The notes under the pieces: generated by a model | Databases searched by the model: none | Told to the model about the DNA's origin: nothing | Seen by the model: the letters and a program-made list of their open reading frames with translations, nothing else | Program-made: the position numbers and the translations under genes | Shown here: one piece after another, positions 59,576 to 64,000 of the stretch | How the letters are laid out: every line of letters begins with the position of its first letter | Numbering within the stretch: position 1 is the stretch's first letter | Source of the DNA: Pontiella desulfatans | GTDB taxonomy: Bacteria; Verrucomicrobiota; Kiritimatiellia; Kiritimatiellales; Pontiellaceae | NCBI RefSeq assembly: GCF_900890425.1 | Contig: NZ_CAAHFG010000003.1 | Span: 434,001-498,000 of the forward strand | Reading direction: 5' to 3' | Length of the DNA: 64,000 bases

Positions 59576-60964
59576 ATGGATATGAGCAAGCAACCATCCC
59601 GTCGTGGCGTATTGGCCGCCGGAGCCGCGGTTTCTGCATTCTCGATTGTCCCTTCCAGCGTTTTGGGGCAGGCCGCGAAAAAGAAAAGCGGCGGTTTTCC
59701 TGACAAGAAACCGCTTCCACCCAGCGAGCGGCTGAACATTGGTTTTGTCGGCGCGGGCGGCAAGGCGAAGTCGAGCATCATTCCGTTGATGCACCACAAT
59801 ATTTATGCGCTGTGCGATGTGGATGCCGACCGGGCGGCAGAGGCTTTCAACCATTTTGCCAAGGCATCCAGGTATGAAGACTGGCGCGTGATGCTCGATA
59901 AGGAGGCGAAAAACCTCGATGCCGTCCTGGTCAGTACCCCCGACCACACCCATGCCGTCAGCACCATGGCCGCAATGCAGTGCGGCCTGCCGGTCTACAC
60001 GGAAAAGCCGCTCACCCGCACCATTTCCGAAGCGCGGGTTCTTTCCGAGTACGCCCGAAAGAACAACATCGTGACGCAAATGGGCAACCAGGGGCACTCA
60101 ACGGAAGGCGCGCGGTTGACCAACGAATGGATACAGGGCGGTCTGCTCGGGGCCGTGACCGAAGTGCATTGCTGGAGCAACCGGCCGATCTGGCCGCAGG
60201 GGATCGTTCGCCCGCCGGCAGAACAGGTTCCCTCGACGATGAACTGGGATCTGTGGCTTGGCCCCGCGCCCCAGAAACCATACAGCTCCAAGGTTGCGCC
60301 GTTCAAGTGGCGCGCCTATTGGGACTATGGCGCCGGGGCGCTGGGCGACATGGCCGCGCACATCATGGATCATCCGGTCTGGGCGCTGGGGCTCGGCGCC
60401 CCCTTGAGCGTGGAGGTTGGGTTCCAGCGCAAGGACCCCGCCAGCGCGAAGGACACTTTCCCGGTGACGACCAACGTGACCTATAAATTTGCGGCCCGCG
60501 GCGGGCAACCCGCCCTCACGCTAAAATGGTTTGACGGTAAAGGCAACCTGCCACCGCGTCCTGAAGCACTGGAGGAAGAACGGGAACTCCCGGGAAACGG
60601 AGTGATATACTACGGCAGCGAAAACAGCATGATGCATGGCAGCCATGGCGGTGTGCCGCGTATTTTTCCGGAAACCGCGATGCAGGCCGCCGCGCGCGCC
60701 AATAAGATTCCGGGCAAGACCATGACGCGTTCGCCGGGGCACCACGAGGAGTGGGTGCAGGCGATCAAGGCCAACGATCCCTCCATGGCCAAATCGAACT
60801 TTGGCTATGCCGGGCCGCTGACCGAAATGATGTTGCTCGGTTGCGTCGCGACGCGTGTCGGGCCGGGAACCAAGCTGACCTGGGATTCGGAGGGCATGAA
60901 AACCAACAACGATGTGGCCAATCGCTACATCCACCATGAATACCGAAAGGGGTGGTCTCTTTAG
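59576..60964 (+). CDS. Tat-exported Gfo/Idh/MocA-family oxidoreductase (second copy type)
   Basis: A 462-residue protein. ATG 59576 (or 59582) follows GAGG. The N-terminus KQPSRRGVLAAGAAVSAFSI is a twin-arginine signal. The Rossmann domain starts LNIGFVGAGGKAKSSIIPL, with YALCDVDADRAAEAFNHFA, LDAVLVSTPDHTHAVSTM and YTEKPLTRTISEARVLSEY. The second domain has QMGNQGHSTEGARLTNEWIQ and DYGAGALGDMAAHIMDHPVW. It differs from the protein at 49084 and ends in a long terminator, so it is monocistronic. Probably oxidises a sugar in the periplasm; substrate unknown. Confidence 0.92.
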   Translation: MDMSKQPSRRGVLAAGAAVSAFSIVPSSVLGQAAKKKSGGFPDKKPLPPSERLNIGFVGAGGKAKSSIIPLMHHNIYALCDVDADRAAEAFNHFAKASRYEDWRVMLDKEAKNLDAVLVSTPDHTHAVSTMAAMQCGLPVYTEKPLTRTISEARVLSEYARKNNIVTQMGNQGHSTEGARLTNEWIQGGLLGAVTEVHCWSNRPIWPQGIVRPPAEQVPSTMNWDLWLGPAPQKPYSSKVAPFKWRAYWDYGAGALGDMAAHIMDHPVWALGLGAPLSVEVGFQRKDPASAKDTFPVTTNVTYKFAARGGQPALTLKWFDGKGNLPPRPEALEEERELPGNGVIYYGSENSMMHGSHGGVPRIFPETAMQAAARANKIPGKTMTRSPGHHEEWVQAIKANDPSMAKSNFGYAGPLTEMMLLGCVATRVGPGTKLTWDSEGMKTNNDVANRYIHHEYRKGWSL

Positions 60965-60985
60965 CCCGCTGAATCCCTTGGCGAA

Positions 60986-61024
60986 AAGCCCGGCTTCCAA
61001 GCCTTGGAAGCCGGGCTTGTTTTT
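60986..61024 (+). terminator. Strong intrinsic terminator
   Basis: AAGCCCGGCTTCCAAG (60986-61001), one base, then its exact complement CTTGGAAGCCGGGCTT (61003-61018), followed by GTTTTTG. A 16-bp stem with almost no loop. Confidence 0.9.
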
Positions 61025-61062
61025 GCCATGCTGTAGTTTCAATTTTTAACAGGAGAGATCAG

Positions 61063-61497
61063 ATGGCTAAAAAGACCGTTGTTGTTGAATCGAAGCTGAA
61101 CGATAAATTTGTGATTGCGAGTGATATACGCGGGCACAAGGTTGTAATCGACCAACCCGCCAACGCAGCGGGAACCGATACGGGCCCCACGCCGCTGGAG
61201 CTGATGTTCGCCTCGCTGGCCGGGTGCATTGGAACCATCGGCCGCATTGTGGCGATGCAGAAACGCATTGCGTTGCGGGGCATGGACATCAAGGTTGAGG
61301 GCGATCTCGATGTGGATGGCCTGCTGGGCAAGCCGATCGATGGCCGCGTCGGTTTCGAAGGCATTACGATTTCGATACACGTTGATGCCGACCTGACCGA
61401 CGAGGAAAAGGAAGCCTTCATCCACGAAGTCGATAGCCGTTGCCCGGTCTCCGAAAACCTAATGAATGCCACTCCGGTGAGCGTTAAGCTGGCTTAG
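61063..61497 (+). CDS. OsmC-family peroxiredoxin-like protein
   Basis: A 144-residue cytoplasmic protein behind AGGAGAG. The two OsmC cysteines are in place: FASLAGCIGTIGRIV and VDSRCPVSENLMNATPV. The N-terminal part (VVVESKLNDKFVIASDIRGH, DTGPTPLELMFASLAGC) and the ISIHVDADLTDEEKEAFIHE segment fit the family. OsmC/Ohr proteins reduce organic or inorganic peroxides with the paired thiols; the subfamily here is closer to YhfA-like OsmC than to Ohr. Monocistronic between a terminator and the 31-bp repeat. Confidence 0.9.
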   Translation: MAKKTVVVESKLNDKFVIASDIRGHKVVIDQPANAAGTDTGPTPLELMFASLAGCIGTIGRIVAMQKRIALRGMDIKVEGDLDVDGLLGKPIDGRVGFEGITISIHVDADLTDEEKEAFIHEVDSRCPVSENLMNATPVSVKLA

Positions 61498-61593
61498 GAA
61501 GCCCGTTGCGGTGCGTGTTCGAAAGCCGCCCCGTATACAGGGTCTTTTTTGTGTGAGTCAACGAATCCTTTCCGCCCGCATCCTGTCGGATGT

Positions 61594-61624
61594 TTCGGTG
61601 TTATTTAATTTGAGGCAACTCGCT
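61594..61624 (+). repeat. 31-bp direct repeat, copy B
   Basis: Second copy of the repeat at 51535-51565, with one difference. It ends 94 bases before the PEP-CTERM gene start. Confidence 0.7.
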
Positions 61625-61718
61625 ATTGTTTCTGTGGATAAGAAACGCCTTTAAACTGATCGAAAAAATGTATAAATTCACCTCTCGTATTCGTGAACCA
61701 GCTTGCCTTAAGGGGAAA

Positions 61719-63248
61719 ATGAAGAGAATTGTCGTGGCGTATGTCGTATTTACTTTCGGTTTTTATCCGATGGTTGACGCCCGGACGGTCTCCAGCGGCG
61801 AGGTGTTTTACAGCGAGTCCTACATTGAGGTCGATCCATCGAACAACGGGAACGAGTTGATCGTTGAGGCCCATGGGGCGGTCGAGACGCCGTCGGCATT
61901 CATTGTTGGAAGTTACGGGGGCTATTTCACGGAGGTCACCGTGGCCGGGACGAATGCGCTTTTGCAAACAGGAGCCCAGTATGTTGGCAATGGTGGCCGG
62001 GGTATCGACTATTCCATCGAAAACGGAGGGATTGTCAGGTGCTCTTCGTTCAGCCTTTCAGGCGATCAAACGCAAGGCGTTGTGTATTCCTACCTGATCA
62101 ACCATTTATCCGTTTCGGGGCAAGGTTCGTTGTTGGATGTGGCCGGCAACCTGGACCTCTGGTCTCCGGAGTCGCCTGGTGCTCCGGGGTTGCCGTTTGA
62201 ACTGCCCCGCGAAATCCCTTGTTATGCGGAGGTGTCCGGAGGTGGGACGGTTTCGGTGGATTCGCTTTCGGTCGCGAATGGGAGCTGGTTCAGGCTAGGG
62301 GAGGGCGGCCACTTGCATGTCGAGAATGATTTCAACGTCTCCACTGATCATTTCCTGTTCGATGGCGGAACGCTTTCCGTCGGCGGTAAGGTGAGCGGGC
62401 GGCTCAAGGCAACCCGGGTGTCTGGAGGCCTGACGCTCGCCGGAACCTATGCCCTGGACGAGGAGATGTCGGCGTGCGTGGTGGATGGATCGTTAACGAT
62501 CTCTTCCGAGGGAGTGCTGGAGGTGGCGGCCGGCTATGCCGCAAACGGGCATTTGACCGTTGAAGGACTCGCCGTTCTCGAAGGCTCGCTGGAGGTGCTG
62601 TTCACGGGCGATGCCCCGGTCTATGGGGCACGTTATGATTTATTCGACTGGAATGGGGGGGTAAGCGGTCAGTTTGTTGCCATTACGGCTCCCCAACTCG
62701 TTGGCGGGCTGTTTCTTGACTCCTCTGAACTTTATACCACTGGAAGCGTTAGCGTGATTCCCGAGCCGGCAACATTGAGTTTGATGGGGATGGCATCGTC
62801 GGGACTTTTTTGGGCTCGGCGCATTCGTCGGCGCAGGCGGTTCGGGAGGTCTGTGATGCCCGTCGAGGGCTTGGCCATGGATCGGTTCTTCGAGGAGCCG
62901 GTTTCGTCCGGGCCTGTCTTCGATGATGCAGCCCCGAGGGCGAACTTGGATGGGAGCCTGAAGCGATTGCTCGACGGAGCGACTGGACGGTTCGGGGCGG
63001 TTGGTTCCCGTTTCGTTGATGCGTTGATGGCCTGGGACCGGTGGGTGGATTTGCCGGGCAGAAAACGATCGCTCAGGCATGCCCGCAAGGCGCTCGCTTC
63101 CCGTGGGCTTGCGCTTCTAGATGCCGTTGTGGCTTCCGTTGCCTGGGATCGGATCGAAAGCCGGGGGAGGGCCCGGCGCAGGAAGCTGGCGGCCATCAGG
63201 AAGCGCGCGGTTTCCCTGCTCGATGCGTTCCTTGAGCGCGTGATGTGA
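61719..63248 (+). CDS. PEP-CTERM protein with an unusual C-terminal extension
   Basis: A 509-residue protein; ATG 61719 has AAGGGGAA upstream and gives a signal peptide (IVVAYVVFTFGFYPMVDA). Residues about 30-340 are beta-strand-rich repeats of the autotransporter/PEP-associated type (VTVAGTNALLQTGAQYVGNG, LSVSGQGSLLDVAGNLDLW, GGTVSVDSLSVANGSWFRL, GGTLSVGGKVSG). PEP-CTERM sorting elements follow: VIPEPATLSLMGMASSGLFW and the basic RRIRRRRRF cluster (about 347-375). Normally the chain ends here, but about 135 more residues follow without a stop, with Arg-rich helices (KRSLRHARKALASRGLALLD, GRARRRKLAAIRKRAVSLLD). How exosortase could process it is unclear. Confidence 0.82.
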   Translation: MKRIVVAYVVFTFGFYPMVDARTVSSGEVFYSESYIEVDPSNNGNELIVEAHGAVETPSAFIVGSYGGYFTEVTVAGTNALLQTGAQYVGNGGRGIDYSIENGGIVRCSSFSLSGDQTQGVVYSYLINHLSVSGQGSLLDVAGNLDLWSPESPGAPGLPFELPREIPCYAEVSGGGTVSVDSLSVANGSWFRLGEGGHLHVENDFNVSTDHFLFDGGTLSVGGKVSGRLKATRVSGGLTLAGTYALDEEMSACVVDGSLTISSEGVLEVAAGYAANGHLTVEGLAVLEGSLEVLFTGDAPVYGARYDLFDWNGGVSGQFVAITAPQLVGGLFLDSSELYTTGSVSVIPEPATLSLMGMASSGLFWARRIRRRRRFGRSVMPVEGLAMDRFFEEPVSSGPVFDDAAPRANLDGSLKRLLDGATGRFGAVGSRFVDALMAWDRWVDLPGRKRSLRHARKALASRGLALLDAVVASVAWDRIESRGRARRRKLAAIRKRAVSLLDAFLERVM

Positions 63249-63270
63249 TGGCTCCGGCGGTTGCCCTGTT

Positions 63271-64000
63271 CTACGTTTTTTCGAAGTAGAAATAGTTGTG
63301 TTCGGCCAGTTTTTTTCCGTAGCGCTCGATGTGCGTGGCGGCATATTCCATGCGGTCTGAAAAGCGGATGAATTCGTCGCGCAGGAATCCGGACAGCTCG
63401 CGCTGTTCGGAGAGCAGGCGCATTTGGCGCGCGCGGTCGCGGCAAACCTTGGTGAGGGCTTCGGCGCTATCGGACATATCCTTGCGGATGCGTCGGTTGG
63501 TGTTGTCGAGCTCATGCTGGGTGATCTTTGTGCCGAGTGTTCGCTCGATGCGTTTGACCATGAGGTTGTGTTCGCTCGACCATTTTTGCAGGCCGGAATC
63601 CTTGTGGTCGTCGGCGAACATACGGCTGAAGGGGTCGCCGTACCACGAATCGGCGGCTTCGAAGATGGAGTCGATGAGTTGTTCGTAGTCGCGGTAAAGC
63701 TTGCCGTATTTCTCATTGTATTTTTTCCATCTAACCGCGCCCCAGTTGCAGTCGGTGAGGCGATAGCAGAAGCGCCGGGGTTTGTTGTCCTTCGTTTCGC
63801 CGGTCGAATAGGTCACGTAGCTCGCGATCCCGATCACATTGCGATTAAGATCCAGCACGGGGCTTCCGCTGTTGCCTGAGACGAAACCGGCACTCACCTC
63901 GACCTTGTCGGCGCCGATCCCGGTGACCTTGCCATAAAGCTCCGTTGCAACGCCCCCGCCCTCGCTGTTGCCAAAAACGCCGACTGGGCCGCCCATGGAG
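63271..64000 (-). CDS. Trypsin-like peptidase with a C-terminal coiled coil, 5' truncated
   Basis: The gene runs off the right edge. The visible part encodes the end of a chymotrypsin/trypsin-like domain: EVSAGFVSGNSGSPVLDLNR, where GNSGSP holds the catalytic Ser, then NVIGIASYVTYSTG. A long helical region follows (GKLYRDYEQLIDSIFEA, ELDNTNRRIRKDMSDSAEAL, RARQMRLLSEQRELSGFLRD) and the chain ends NYFYFEKT. His and Asp of the triad and any signal peptide lie outside the window. Possibly an exported protease with a sensor or oligomerisation tail. The reading frame is open to the window edge. Confidence 0.75.
   Translation of the reverse strand, partial: SMGGPVGVFGNSEGGGVATELYGKVTGIGADKVEVSAGFVSGNSGSPVLDLNRNVIGIASYVTYSTGETKDNKPRRFCYRLTDCNWGAVRWKKYNEKYGKLYRDYEQLIDSIFEAADSWYGDPFSRMFADDHKDSGLQKWSSEHNLMVKRIERTLGTKITQHELDNTNRRIRKDMSDSAEALTKVCRDRARQMRLLSEQRELSGFLRDEFIRFSDRMEYAATHIERYGKKLAEHNYFYFEKT

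Overview
The window looks like a chromosomal stretch from a marine, anaerobe-like member of the PVC superphylum, most plausibly Kiritimatiellota (Pontiella-like). This is an inference from gene content, not a database match. Supporting it are large secreted proteins with calcium-type DGDG/EF-hand and InlB-like modules, a sulfatase-modifying-factor-fold secreted protein, a PEP-CTERM protein, Tat-exported Gfo/Idh/MocA oxidoreductases beside a DUF1080 (3-keto-disaccharide hydrolase) protein, and many dispersed intergenic repeats. No rRNA, tRNA or CRISPR array was recognised.

Layout. 1-8470 (+) is a tightly packed run of five secreted-protein genes: TolB-like propeller, degenerate double rhodanese, InlB/EF-hand protein, subtilisin-like protease and FGE-fold protein. 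8563-20246 is mostly housekeeping: tex, a UPF0175/DUF3368 toxin-antitoxin pair, uraA, a UPF0158 gene, a dual-specificity phosphatase, glnS, a nucleotidyltransferase, two thioredoxin-fold genes, an exonuclease III and an EF-hand esterase. 20868-25687 holds a nitronate-monooxygenase-like gene and an ovothiol operon (ovoA-ovoB). An intact IS630-family element lies at 26178-27177. 27556-31562 has envelope genes, including a two-gene YeeE/YedE transporter. 31762-35049 has an AlkZ-like gene, an ABC-F ATPase and a truncated hemoglobin.

35264-41867 is an accessory island. It is visibly more AT-rich, is bordered on the left by a 296-bp inverted-repeat element, carries the start of a broken DUF2235 gene, a hydrolase, a coiled-coil/beta-barrel protein and a pentapeptide-repeat protein, and ends on the right in debris (fumarase and IS3-type transposase fragments). 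42038-45526 is a nitrogen-fixation control segment: nifV, a small zinc-ribbon gene, and nifA behind a sigma-54 promoter. 45896-47845 has two nuclease-like genes and a DUF2490 outer-membrane protein. 48315-51381 is a sugar-oxidation operon (TIM barrel, Gfo/Idh, DUF1080). 53560-58365 is an operon of ABC-F, ychJ and hrpB. 58367-59377 is a REP-associated tyrosine transposase. The window closes with a second Gfo/Idh gene, an OsmC protein, an atypical PEP-CTERM protein and a truncated protease gene.

The main unexplained layer is repetitive. Intergenic spaces hold short hairpins built as GTAG (or GGAG) followed by an 8-base arm, a 2-3-base loop (often TCC) and the matching arm, several in head-to-head pairs. 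This is the architecture of REP/BIME elements, and a candidate RAYT transposase is present. A second family has long arms around ACCACAGAG cores and includes two near-identical copies 21 kb apart, one carrying a nested insertion. There is also a perfect 50-bp palindrome at 48099-48148.
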